NCBI GenBank assembly: GCA_947561395.2
Contig: OX387194.1
Location: forward strand, 18,214,048-18,278,047
Direction: 5' to 3'
DNA: 64,000 bases
Source of the DNA: Buxus sempervirens
Lineage: Eukaryota; Streptophyta; Magnoliopsida; Buxales; Buxaceae
Shown piece by piece: positions 29,303 through 41,130 of this stretch (positions are counted from its first letter, which is position 1; every line of letters starts with the position of its first letter). A model generated the notes under the pieces. That model did not search any database. It saw only the letters and a list, made by a program, of their open reading frames with translations, and was not told the DNA's origin. The position numbers and the translations under genes are program-made.

Positions 29303-32300
29303 CAATCTTGTGGAACTAGACCTCCGCTGGAATCACTTCCGAGGTCCCATTCCTGATGCCTTTGCAAAGGCGACTTCTCTTCAGGGGCTTTTTCTTTTCG
29401 ATAATACAAACATTGAGGGTCAAATACTGAGAACTTTGGGTAATCTTTGTCAGTTGAAGAGTTTATAGCTATCAAGCACCTCTGTCAATGGAGGGATATC
29501 TGATTTTGTGGACTATTTGTCTTCTTGTGCTAAGAATAGCTTGGAGATGCTGGACCTGAGTGGAACCAAACTCATCGGGTATTTACCCGAATCAATAGGA
29601 TCACTTGAAAGCTTGAGGATTCTTCGACTATCCAATAATTCATTTTGGGGTTCGATCCCAACATCAATCAGTAACTTGTCTTCCTTGAAAGAGTTGGACC
29701 TTGCTTCTAGTCAAATGAATGGGACTATTCCGAAAAGCATCGGATAACTCTCAAATTTGGTCAGATTGCGTCTAGGTTGGAATTCATGGAAGGGTGTCCT
29801 AACCGATGCTCATTTTGTAACCTCATGAGATTGAAAGACTTGACCATATTCCTTTTGGGGTCTTCATCAGAAAAATCCATTGTCTTCAATGTCACAAACG
29901 AAAGGATGCCCCCTTTTAGGCTTGAACGCATCTTGATGTATGACTTCAATTTGGGCTCGACATTTCCTGCATGGTTTCAAACACACAAGCAACTCAAACG
30001 AATAGTGCTTACCAATGTCGGTATTTTAGATACCATACCGAATTTCATTTGGGAGTTATCCTCACAGATGAATATATTGGATCTCTCTCATAATCAAATA
30101 AAAGGAAGGGTGCCAAAATCATTATCATTCCCTTATGACTCGGAAGTGTACCTAAATTCCAACTGTTTGGAGGGTGAACTGCCATTATGGTCCAATGTGA
30201 GCTCACTATGGTTGAATGATAATTTGTTTTCTGGATGCATTCCCCTTGAGATTGGCAATATAATGTTGCCAACGTTGACTGAATTGAATCTGTCTAATAA
30301 CTCTTTGAATGGTATCATTCCCTCATCCATTGGCAAGCTTAAGAATTTGCAGATGCTTGCTTTTTCTAACAATCATTTCTTCGGAGAAATTCCATGGTTC
30401 TGGAAGGATCTACAAAACTTGAAGTATGTAGATCTATCACATAACAATCTATCAGGTGGCATTCCGAGTTCAATGGGATATCTGCTCAAAGTAGAGTTGT
30501 TACAACTTAGTAGCAATGATCTTTACAAGGAATTGCCTATGACCTTGAGCAACTGCACAGAATTGAGATCCCTTGATCTTGGCAAGAATAGACTCTCTAG
30601 GAACATATCACCATGGATAGGAAACAGGTTATCACATTTGTCAATTATGCGCTTGCGATATAACCTGTTTAGTGGTAATATTCCTTCACAATTATGTCAT
30701 CTTTCTAATCTTCATATCTTGGATCTCGGAGATAACAATTTTTCGGGATTCATTCCTCAATGTTTGGGAAATTTGAGGGGTATGATTGAGATTGAACCCT
30801 CTTTCTACAATTTCAATTTCGTTGATCATATGGAGGTAGTTGTTAAAGGAAGAGAATTCGAGTATTATGAAACTCTTTGTTTTGTGAAGAGCATAGACCT
30901 TTCAAGGAATAGTCTTTCTGGAAAGATACCTGAAGAGCTAAAAAACTTGTCTCAACTAGGTACCCTGAATTTATCGATGAATCATCTTACAAGTATGATT
31001 CCAAGGAAGATTGGGAGTTTGAAATTGCTAGAAACACTTGATTTGTCCAGAAACCAACTTATCGGCCTGATTCCTTCAAGCATCTCTTCTTTAACATCCC
31101 TAAACCACTTGAATTTGTTATACAATAACTTGCATGGGAGAATTCCAACAGGAAACCAGCTACAAACCCTCAACGATTCATCAATATATGAAGGTAATTT
31201 TGAACTCTATGGACCTCCTCTAACGATGGTGTGCCTGAGTGATGAAACTGCTCATGCCCCATCACTTGTTCACAGTGTAAACCAAGATGGAGATGAATTT
31301 GAAGACTTATGGTTTTATATTGCCATGGGATTGGGATTTGCAACAAGGTTTTGGGTTGTATGTGGAATTTTAATATTAAAAAGATCGTGGAGGCATGCCT
31401 ACTTTCAATTCTTTGATGATATGAAGGAGTGGATCCTAATGGTTGCTACAGTGAAGGTCAATCAATTGCAAAGGAAGATGAATTTACAAAGGAACCCACG
31501 GTATTAGGTGCGGAAAGCTTGTGAAGGTATTTCCATATTGTGTACCAAGTATGGTTTTTTAATTATACATGTTTTCAGAGATGAATGCTGCAAACTATTA
31601 ATTGAATGAGTATTATTCACAACTACTATTTTGTTGCAAATTCACATGCAAAAAAATTGGTTTACACCATGCTTTCTTTTGTATGGCTATATTTATATAA
31701 ATAGCATAACTTAATAGATTTGATTCTTAAGATGGTATTTCAAATAAAGATTTCCCATTTATTATCTCAAATATATCAATCATACATAATATGCCTTTTT
31801 CACAAAATAAAAATTTAACTAAAAAAAAAGCTATATTTAACAACAAATCTATCTCCTCCCCCAGCAAAATGACTAAACAAATTAATAATTGCTATTTCAA
31901 AATAAGTATACTATTGTTCCTTTAAAATTTAGTCCTCAATTGAGTTCACATCCTCTGTGACGTGAGACAGGACTATTGATACATTTTTTCGACCATTAGT
32001 TTGGCACTTGCCAATACACACCGTGCCAAATGTAATATTAGCTTGGTGCCTTGAAAATATGAACCTTGGATAAGCCTTTGATTGGATGGGCTTTATTGTT
32101 GGTATGGTGTAAATTACACACTGCCTAAGGTTTAGTGTAGTAGATGGATTCTTCCCTTGCCTTATTTGCAATTACACTAAGTACTCGCTTGGCAATGAGA
32201 TTTAAACAGGCCATGTTTGGTCCGAGTCAATGTGAATCTAGCTAACTAGTTGTCTTGATGAGAACCTCACCTATCTTGTGATTATTTTGCAATTACACTA

Positions 32301-33852
32301 ACGTCTCCTACATATTAGCCTTGAAAGTAAATTTCTCTCTATTTATACCTCTCTTGCTCTCTGGTTCACATGTTGACTATTATTGTGCAGAGTTTTCAGC
32401 AATGTTTTCCTATGTTTTTTATATTTACAAGATGTTACCTCTCACCTTTTTTTTTTTTTTTTCTCTTAGTGATCAATTAATTTTCTTTCCTTCTTATTTG
32501 CTCTACATAAGCTACTGTTAACTCGCTCTTAATTATTTATTATTGTTTTACAAGTTTTTGAACCGCTTATCTTTAGTTTCCTAAATTTAATTTTTCATGC
32601 CGTTTTTATACTATTGTAATAGAATTTTCTCAAAAATTTTTTTATTTGAATTGTCTTATTTACCATTATTTTAATTTTTTATTTTTGGCACTTGAATTGT
32701 GAATATAAAATCACATGCCTTTTCATAAAGGCAAGTAAGGATCCTTGTTTTTTTTTTCTAGCCACTGCATGATTTAGTTTTTGTAATTCCTTCATCTGAT
32801 TTTAAGTTTAGATCTTTTATTGGTGTTTCTTACGCATAATTTGATCTTCATTATCAAATGAGCTGAAGTTGGTAGAGACAGTTCTGTTGCCTAGATTGGT
32901 TTTGGCAATACAATGATATTGAAATTAACTATAAAGTTTAAAATACTATTATACCTTTAACCATTTTGTGACGTTTTTAAACTGTAAGATTAAATTTTGT
33001 TGAATGATCATTTGAACTTTAGTTAAATATTTTGAATTATCATTTAGACTTTGAAATAACTCTTAAAACCATTTGCAAAGCCTTAACATATCTTGTTTGC
33101 TGTCTTAATATTAATATGGATGATGTGGATACTATTTGAAGGACATCCTATTTGATCTTTGAATTTGCAATGATGGACAGATATCTGAGATGTAATGTGT
33201 TGCAAGTTTGGTTTAGTTTTATTTTGCTCTCATTATGGCAGCCACTTTTATACATCTTATGTATGATTAGAACTGCAAGAAAGGAAATAGTTTCATGATA
33301 ATTAAGTAAAGATCAGATCAGATGGTGGTTTCTATGTTTTAATGAATGAAATACAGATGAAAATGTTGTTCAAGAACAATGACACAATGAATTCATTGAT
33401 AAGGGGAAGTATTGGAGTCTATCCTTTCTTATCTGATCCTTTTTTTTTTCTTCTTTTGAGGGCCTGTTAATCATAAGGATTTGGAGAGTTAATACTTGTG
33501 GAATGAAGGGTATTGAAATTTTATGCCCTGTTTACAATACCAATGTGTTGCTAGTGGTTCTCTGTTTCTTCTCCACTAACCTACTTTATATGCTAGCTTT
33601 TGGACCGAGATGACTCGGACCGACTTTATTTTATTGAAGCAACTATAAATCCAAAAGAGTCTGGTTCTTTAAAAACCACCCCCCTGCATAATTCAGTTTG
33701 GGCTTGAGGTCAACCTTGGCCAAACTGAAGTAAATTGCACCCCAAGTGCATTACGCATACAGTTAAAGGCACGGATATCACTGATTCACCATTGTTATAA
33801 ACATCGCAAATATTAAATAATGGCGGCATTTATACAAAATGTCACATTAATG

Positions 33853-33941
33853 TTAAATTAAGGTGACTTTTGCTACAAAATATCATAATATTATTAAATT
33901 AAGGTGACTTTTGCTACAAAATATCATAATATTATTAAATT
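33853..33941. repeat. 41-bp tandem repeat, 2.2 copies
   Basis: ttaaattaaggtgacttttg and the following 21 bases recur exactly at 33853 and 33894, with a partial third copy from 33935. Confidence 0.85.
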
Positions 33942-34849
33942 ATTATAATGTTTGCTACAAAATGTCATTTAATTTTTTATATAAGGTGAATAATTTTTAA
34001 ATAAAGAATCTGACCTAAGGTTACTTTTATATAGGAAATGTCGCAATTAAAAAGAATTTAAAAAAATACAAAATAGAAACCATGTTCCTACCATCTTGGT
34101 GATGGGCAAATTCCACATTCAAAATTTGGAGTTATTTCTTAATCCTGATGAATAGTAACTCAAAGTAAACAAAAAAAAAATCCCATCTTCATTGTCAATT
34201 GATGTGAATGTTTACTCATTCCTTTGATGTTGCAGAGGGATTAAAACCCCAGTGTCCCTATTCTTTCTTTAGTCCTTAGGGTGAGTGATCATTATTCCAC
34301 CCAAGGCTTCCTTATTGAATGATTCCATGAAACCAACAAATGGTTTTTTAATAATGACCTGAGATGCGAAGTATAGAAATAATAAATTTCTTCTTCCAAA
34401 ATCTCACAACCTTCTCACAAGCAATAACTAGACATCTTCTGCCAGGAATATTGGAGAAAAGGTGAACACGGAATAATACCGGTTTAAAAGAGGTGAAATT
34501 GAATAGACTGCATCAGAGAATTAATTATTTGCATATGCGAGCCACAACAGGACTAAACCAACCTAGGCTTTTGAATGGAGAGATTTTCTTGCTTAAACTT
34601 AATGGTTTTCATCGATCAAGCCACTTAGGTGTGTAATCATTTTTTGATTTTTATTCTTGCATTTGATTATTAGCTTTATTTCTCTGTAATATTAATGATC
34701 AAGGCTTCAAAAGGAAAAATATAACCTCGACTTCGGAGCATTATTATTTAATAATCCTTTGAATTTTGTATAACTTTATAATCGTGATGAGCAACATTAG
34801 TGATACTTATTTAGTTATATTAATAACATTAATTTTAGAGATGCTTATA

Positions 34850-35420
34850 AAAAAACATGAGCAATAGTAGGTTTCTTATTGGGCTGACTGGCACAGGCAC
34901 GGCATGGCCCAACACACTTAAAGCATGCACGTGCTTGGCACAGATCTTGCCCTAATAGCGCGCTGTGCCGTGCCATGCCAGCCTTATTAGACCGTGGGTT
35001 TGGCAAGGCATGGCCTGTCAAGCATGACGGCCCACGTGCTGGCCCATGGGCTTGTCCAATTTTTACAATATTTTTTAGAATTTCTATGTTTTTAAGTAAT
35101 GCATAGTTTACAATTTTTAGTAATAGAAATTCTTTATTTAACTTTTTTTTTTTGAGAAAATTGTATCCCAATATGTGTAAGAAATTTTTATGAATATTAA
35201 ATATATTTTTTAGAATTTTCTGTAATTTATCTTTTTTTTTTTACTATTTTTTGGATATTTAATAAATATATTACATGGCCCATGAGCAGCCCGCTAACCT
35301 GTGTGCCTAGGCATGACACAACCCAGTCTTAGCTATGCCACGAGCTAACCTATGTGCCTAGGCATGACACGACCCAGTCTTAGCTATGCCACGACTTGTC
35401 AGGTTGGGCTAAATGTGCTT
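34850..35420. repeat. GC-richer dispersed-type repeat
   Basis: Unlike its AT-rich surroundings: runs of ggcatggcc, gtgccgtgccatgcc and ggcccacgtgctggcccatg. A 55-60 bp direct repeat (gtgcctaggcatgacac, cccagtcttagctatgccac) lies at about 35298-35395. It looks like a non-autonomous transposon or recombined fragment; class not determined. Confidence 0.4.
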
Positions 35421-35972
35421 GTGCCGTTAGGCAACCTTAAGTAATACTAGCATTGGAAATACGTTTAATACATATAATAGTTTGAGAAATTTTTTTATAA
35501 ATATTAGGAAATATAGGAAAAACAATTATTAATATTGACATTTGTATAATTTTTTTTTTATTTTCCAAAAAAGAATATATTTTTATAAGTTGTAAATATT
35601 TTTGTGTACCAAATTTCTATATTTTTCATCTATTAAAACTGGTTGACGATGTTTGATTCTAATATACAATATATGAAATAAAATTAAAGAATATATGAAT
35701 AAGGAAATATTCTTTAAACCTCAAGTGCACAGTATTAAAAAAGTAAAATGAAATTGTTGCTAGTTAGATGGTAGTGAACATGGAGCAGCTAGTAATGGTA
35801 GTTTAGATTACTTAGTTGTTAAGCTGTGAATGATGTTTATGATAGTTTAAAAAATGGAATAATTGTTTTATTGTTAGTAGACCTATTTTTTGTTGAATGA
35901 CTATAGTTTGTCTTTAACTTTATTTAATTATTTGCTCATTGATAAGTTTGTATGAACTTATAAATTTTAAAA

Positions 35973-36092
35973 AATCAGCAAGTTATAAGTTTATTCAGTC
36001 AATATTAACTTGCTGATTTATAGCCAGCAAGTTAATATTTTACAATTAAAATAAATTGTAAAATCAGCAAGGTAATTTTAACTTGCTGATTT
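35973..36092. repeat. pair of AATCAGCAAGTTA hairpins
   Basis: AATCAGCAAGTTA (35973) faces TAACTTGCTGATT (36006-36018). A second, near-identical hairpin is at 36062 (aatcagcaaggtaa) and 36078-36092 (ttaacttgctgatt). Possibly a small MITE remnant. Confidence 0.6.
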
Positions 36093-37775
36093 GACTTTAC
36101 AGTTAATATTTCATTAAAATAAATTATAAAATTTCGTCAGTTAATATCTCTAATTTAAGTAAAACGCCTCATTAATAATATAAAATAAATTGTAATTGAT
36201 CATCCATTTCTGTAATTACATTAATGGCTTATCTGACAAAATGTTGTCGGCGTTTATGGTAGATAGAATACCAACGGGCATGATTTTCACTTGCAATTTT
36301 ACGTTGCTAGAGCTGTCTTCCCTTTTGGGCTTTGGTTGTGCGGGGGGATCCTTTTTCTCTTTGTTTTGAGTGAAAAATCATAGAAACAGTAGGCATTTAA
36401 GTCAGATTATCATGTCCAAATACCAGGTTAAGAGTTTGATCTTTGAAGCTCCCATTGGGCTTCAAGGAAACAGATAGCACTCCTGAAACTATGACAAAAA
36501 GATTTGTGTAAATCTAATTCCCAATACAACATAAAACACCCAATAACTTGTTGGCACAACAATCAATTTCCACACACTGAAGAAATAATTAAATCAAGAA
36601 ATACAGCAGCCCATCACAGATTACACTCACATCACCACCCCCTCCATCTTGACAAAACCTCTGTCACAGAAGTCATCCATGTCATACAACCTAAATGTGA
36701 ACATGGATACACAAATCGCATTGGAAAAAACTTGCTTAGACTTAAACCACAGCAATAGCATAGCTGCAGGACATCCTGTCCACTAAAATTGACAAAGCAC
36801 TGTAATCAGAAAACTTCAAACCTGGAGACTACGTAAGCTGCTTGCAGTCTTTGGTTATGAGAGTTCTATTGAGATTATTTATAAAGCAAACCAACACACA
36901 CGATGAAGCTATAAACCAATTAGATGTCTCAATACATGGGAGTTCAAAGCTATACCATTTTAACCAATGGGCTCATCAGAGCTGGTAAACATGAAATACC
37001 AAGGTTTCTTCGACACTGCATTTGAGAAGTTCCACAATGACCTTCTGGAATTAACACGTCACTCCATCTTTTACACATGGAACCTCCTATAAAAATTGCT
37101 CATTATGGGAAGATAAGCAAGGATCTATTCCAGCAAGTCATCAGGGAGGACTTAATCCATTGAAACCATAGTGCTTTTTTAAATGCCTTCATCAACAAAG
37201 TAAAGAATCCTGAACATAAGGAGGAAGCAACAGTAAGGTATCAAGTCATTGAAAAATCAGGTAAAAAAACGATGAACTAATCATCCGTATAAAATATGAG
37301 CTACATGTTGAATCGAAGTGAAGATCAACCCATAAATCTAAGGAAAATTTTGTGGACAAACTTTGAACAAAATCAGTCGGAAGACATGTATCTCTTAAAA
37401 CATTTCTTACTCTGTTTCGGTGTTCTCATCAAAGTATGGTACAACCTCATACCCTTTGGAAAGACCTTAACATGGAAAAATTTTTTGGTCAATTCCACCG
37501 TCGAACTGGCACCGAATAGATGCCAGAAACTCCACAGCATGGGTCTCCCCATTGGCGAGCAAAGTCTAAAACTTTGTTTTAGTTCCCATAAAAAATGATG
37601 ATGATGAAAATGTACGATGAAGATGAAGCTGTAACCCCGCTTGAGTATATCGGCAAGCACTTGAGTTCTCCTCCACATCATCTTTATAAAATCTACAGAC
37701 ATGTAAAGCTTCTCGCCGCCGAAGTCCACACCGTCCTTTGAAGCCTGTAGCAATGTAGTCAGAGAAAATTTTAGC

Positions 37776-39601
37776 GGTCGTGTAGACACCCCAAATTACA
37801 CTACAGAATGAGAAAGTAATAAAAACATGTAATTAGAGCTTAAAACAGGTTAAAAATGCATAAAAATTGACTAAGCAAGCTTTGCCCTTATTTTATTCAC
37901 GGGCCGGTCGCATCCGAAATCTCTCTACGGTCAGGCGCGCCCGTATTGAAAATACGGTCACCCTTGGACCATAATTCATTTACGGTCACTAAAGACTCGT
38001 GCGAGTTTTATTCTTCTCTCGATTTCCGAGCTTTATCTTTAGTCCAATATATCTTTAAATGAGCGAATTACGTCTTTTATTTGCTGAAGCCACCTTGGTT
38101 GGCTATGGATGGGCATTATCTCTGTCTTTCACTCTATCTTAAGGACCAAGATATATCCTTCTGGACCAGCCTTGCCCCTGTGCTTGCCTATAAATAAAGG
38201 TGAGATTCTCAAGCAAAAGGCCACGAAATTTTGAAGAATCAAGAGCTCCAAGAGAAGAAGAGGAACCCTTGCTGCTTTGCTTGCTCAATCCAGGTAAGTC
38301 CCTTTTCCTTTTTTATTTCATATTTTAATTCTAGATGTAATAGGATCATCTCTATTGTTGTAGAATAAGGCCATCTTTTGTATCTAGTATTCCTAAACTT
38401 GTCTCTAAGTACCTCAAGAGTCTCTCTAGCCGTAAAATGTGAAGAGAGAGCTAGGGGAAAAGAGAACAGGTGAATCCCTAGAATAGAACCCCATATCTGT
38501 TTTTCTCCTTTTTTCTAGAATAAAGCCTTTGATTGTGTTTGTATAACCAAACCTATCTCTAAGTACCTCAAGAATCCTCTCTAGCCGTAAAACGTGAAGA
38601 GAGAGCTAGGGGAAAATAGAACAGGTGGATCCGTAGGGTAGACCCCTATGTGCTTTAATCTGTGAGATATGGCTGCTTTGAATATCCTGATCATGTTTTA
38701 ATGGTTTTTATGATGAATCTGAATGAATCTATGATGTTCATGATGTTTATAGCATGCGATCCCCACTTTTTCCTAAAATTTGGATTTTTCACATATTTGC
38801 ACCTACAGCACTGTTTTCGTGATTTTTGTGATTTTAGGCTAAGATCCTGGATTTATCATGATCAATATGGTAGATCTAGATCCAAGAGCCTGAAAATAAA
38901 TTCTAGGGTTTCATGATATGGTTTTTAAATCGTTTTTCATTATTGAGAGAAGACCCTACGGTCTAAGTTCTCCCCTTTTGATGTTCTCCATCAACGTGAG
39001 TATTTTTGGTTTTTATTTTTTGATTTAATGTGAAATATGGGCTTTATCTATGTCCTGGACTGTTCAAGTTTAATTTTGAAATATTTTATAAAAATCATAT
39101 TTTTCTAGATTTTTAGAATTTGACTTGAAACCAGATTTTTGGATTTTTCATTTTAAATTGATTTTATTTGATTTTATCTCAATTTTATTTTGATCATGAA
39201 ACCCTAGGAATTGTATGATCATATTTGAAAGTTCTGGATCAATCAGACTATTCGTATGAAAAAACCATACAATTTTTGTCTTTTTCGTGATTTTTCCTGA
39301 TTTTTATAGCAAGCTTTTTTCTTTATTTTAACATGAACAATACCTGGCAACCATCTTGTGTGGATGAATAGGGGTGCCTAACACCTTCCCCTGTTCATAA
39401 CCTAATCCCCTTACCCATCTCTGGTTATTTTTTTTAGGAGGGTTATTTTTACCCTAACATTGTCTTTTGTGTTTATTTGATATTTTGGTGTCCATTCATA
39501 CTTAAATTGAATGGTGGCGACTCTTTGTTTTATTTAATCCCGTGTGATGATAGAGGAAGTCAAAAAGGAATTTTTGATTTTTTCCCATGTCTCACAAGTC
39601 G
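37776..39601 (+). mobile_element. solo LTR of the Tat element (1816 bp)
   Basis: The LTR is 37781-39596, from TGTAGACACC to TGTCTCACA, and closely matches the full element's 5' LTR along its length. It is flanked by GGTCG (37776-37780) and AGTCG (39597-39601), a 5-bp target duplication with one change. It carries TATAAATA (38189), the GTAAGT donor (about 38294) and both CTCTCT stems. It lies inside the sugar-transferase pseudogene, in the opposite orientation. Confidence 0.96.
37886..37985 (+). promoter_or_regulatory. dyad array 7 (4 units), solo LTR
   Basis: Units at 37886-37902 (CCTT), 37914-37930 (CCGA), 37941-37957 and 37969-37985 (CCAT), with starts 28, 27 and 28 bp apart. Right halves are ACGG in all four although the nine core bases differ from the full element in several units. 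Confidence 0.85.
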
Positions 39602-40280
39602 AAAGCCGTTTAGTCGGCGGCCACGATCAGGAGCTGATTAACCAACCACCGGTGTCTTCGCCGAGCCAGAAACCGTCGAGGAAAATGTCAAGCATCGGCT
39701 TGTCTCCCTCAACATAAGCTTTGTTCACCACAGCGATTATCAGTCTTTTCGGCCATTGAAGCACTTTCAAGAACTTTCTCAAGCTCATCCCTGTGATCGA
39801 AAGTCATGACACTCTGTAGCAAAGATAACGTTCAAGAAAAGCTCAAAATGGAGACAAAATCTAAAAGGGTATCAAAGATTCGAGCGAAGTTTTACTCACT
39901 GTGTTGGATAACGATGAACATCTGGGGTTCTGGCTTGTCTTGAGCCTGATTTGGGAATTTCAGCATTCGGGGCTTGCGGGGTGGGGGTGGGGGCAAGGGC
40001 AGAGGGTTGGGGTTGTCGTGGGCTCAGAGAAGACGGGATCCTTCTCGACCTTTCTTGACGATGGAACATTCTCTCTGAAGGTTGAGGCGAGAGGGAAATC
40101 CCCAAGAAGAGAGGCGGTGGAAGACGGGGAGGCCTTTGTGGTGGTGGGGCTGGACAGAGGTAAGTTTGAGAGGAGAGAGGTGGTCAAAGAGAGGGTGAAG
40201 AGAGAAGAGTAAAACCTTCTAGGGTTTTCGTTGGGAAAGAGAGGGAGGGAAGGAAAGGGTTTGATTTGGTAGCTTTCCAA

Positions 40281-41130
40281 TCAGACGTTAAAAATGGGAA
40301 TGGACAGATTCGGACCTGCAATCGCACCTAATCCGTTGTAGAAGGATGAGGGACTGAGGAAGATGACGACAGGTGAGAAAGGCAGAGATGAGTGATAGAA
40401 AAAAAAAAACATGAAAAAACGAAAAACAAATAATAAAAGGAGGCTCGGGAGATTAAAAAAAGATAAAAAAGGAGGCTCGGGCGGGTGAGGCTAGGCGAGG
40501 CGGCCATATCAGCCCGAGCCTCTTTACCTTTATATAATAGATAGATAACTTTTTAATGGTGTTTAAATTTAAAACGTCATAATTATAAATTATGGATGAA
40601 ATTTATTATACGAAAGTCACAACTTCAAAAAACTATAAATAAAAAAATAATAAATCTTTTTTTAAGGAAAAAAATAATAAAAAATCTAACACTCATCACA
40701 ACCTTCTTCCTTCAACAGGGGATGAAATCTGCTGTAGTGAGAGCTAGTTTCCTTGCAATTGGGAGAATCCGGTTTGGCGAATCCTTTCCAATCGGCAGAA
40801 TCCCAAACTCCTCTGTTTCAGCCGTTTATTGGCTTCGTTGGGTCTCAGGCGAGCAAATCAACTCCGTCGATAGCGATTCGGTTCAGGTGTTCCATCGCGT
40901 CCAATAAACCTCCCTTCAATCCCCAATGATTAGTTGGCTGGTTTTTTCTACTCGTATGTATCGATAACTTTGGATTTTGCAGTGATTCTGGTGACCTTCG
41001 TTCACTCCCAGATCTCCTTACTACTATTGTATAGTCGCTCACCATTTCCTGTGATCGTTGCCATAATCAAGTCTGTCCTCCATCGTTTCGAGCGGCTGTT
41101 GCTAATCAGGTAAGCAGAAGCTCCCATTAA
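40281..41130 (+). other. possible divergent 5' exon, unidentified
   Basis: 40470-41110 is richer in G+C and CpG than its surroundings and ends in a good splice donor (atcag|gtaagcag, about 41109). An ORF at 40596-40907 (MKSAVVRASFLAIGRI region) has no family I recognise. 40470-40530 contains GAGGCTCGGGC facing GCCCGAGCCTC. This could be the start of a divergent transcript opposite the sugar-transferase pseudogene, or a transposon fragment. Confidence 0.25.

Larger units (their letters stand above)
26405..31507 (+). pseudogene. receptor-like protein (RLP copy C), LRR ectodomain to C-terminus, split by a solo LTR
   Basis: Cell-surface LRR receptor-like protein of the EIX2/Cf type. The signal peptide, N-cap and first about 100 residues are gone; the sequence opens at LGLRHLNYLDLSMNNFDGIP. 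It has about two dozen LRRs, an island (VVVKGREFEYYETL), the last LRRs, the C-cap, an acidic stretch (NQDGDEFEDLW), one transmembrane helix and a short tail ending LQRNPRY. Defects: TAA 26761, TAG about 29467, TAA about 29745, a frameshift at about 29815, and the 26883-29297 solo LTR. From 29820 to TAG 31507 the frame is intact for about 560 codons. The C-cap LCGPPL is LYGPPL, and the membrane GFAxG is GFATR, losing a glycine of the GxxxG motif linked to SOBIR1 pairing. Not functional. Confidence 0.93.
31508..37589. other. intergenic, no gene recognised
   Basis: Six kb with no supported coding frame. Contents seen: an RLP-associated repeat block (33260-33700), a 41-bp tandem repeat (33853-33941), a GC-richer repeat (34850-35420) and two small hairpins (35973-36092). 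36500-37350 is downstream of the sugar-transferase pseudogene and may include its 3' exons, which I could not align. Confidence 0.5.
37590..40280 (-). pseudogene. nucleotide-diphospho-sugar transferase (DUF271-type) pseudogene, split by solo LTR
   Basis: Reading on the minus strand: a Ser/Pro-rich N-terminus (about 40280-39900), then MTFDHRDELEKVLESASMAE (about 39808), a frameshift, VVNKAYVEGDKPMLDIFLDG then FWLGEDTGG, a second shift, LLIVAAD-stop-TAFD (39600-39640; the stop replaces the Q of the family's DQTAF), the solo LTR, a tract containing LHCYRL with two stops, then DGVDFGGEKLYMS and FIKMMWRRTQVLADILKRGY. These match the order of conserved blocks in plant DUF271 glycosyltransferase-like proteins (Golgi type II membrane proteins). 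The DxD block (FTDTDVMWLRNP in the family) would come next and is not found; a splice donor-like GTAC follows FIF. Confidence 0.8.

Noticed and set aside
33068-33260. Possible link of the 33260-33700 block to a hidden RLP
   Set aside because: It carries the flanking repeat found near copies B and D, but no signal peptide or LRR codons follow it.
36504-36758. 84-residue His/Asn-rich ORF
   Set aside because: No domain, AT-rich composition, and no splice or promoter support.
39901-40212. Plus-strand Gly/Val/Arg-rich ORF
   Set aside because: Antisense shadow of the Ser/Pro-rich N-terminus of the sugar-transferase pseudogene.
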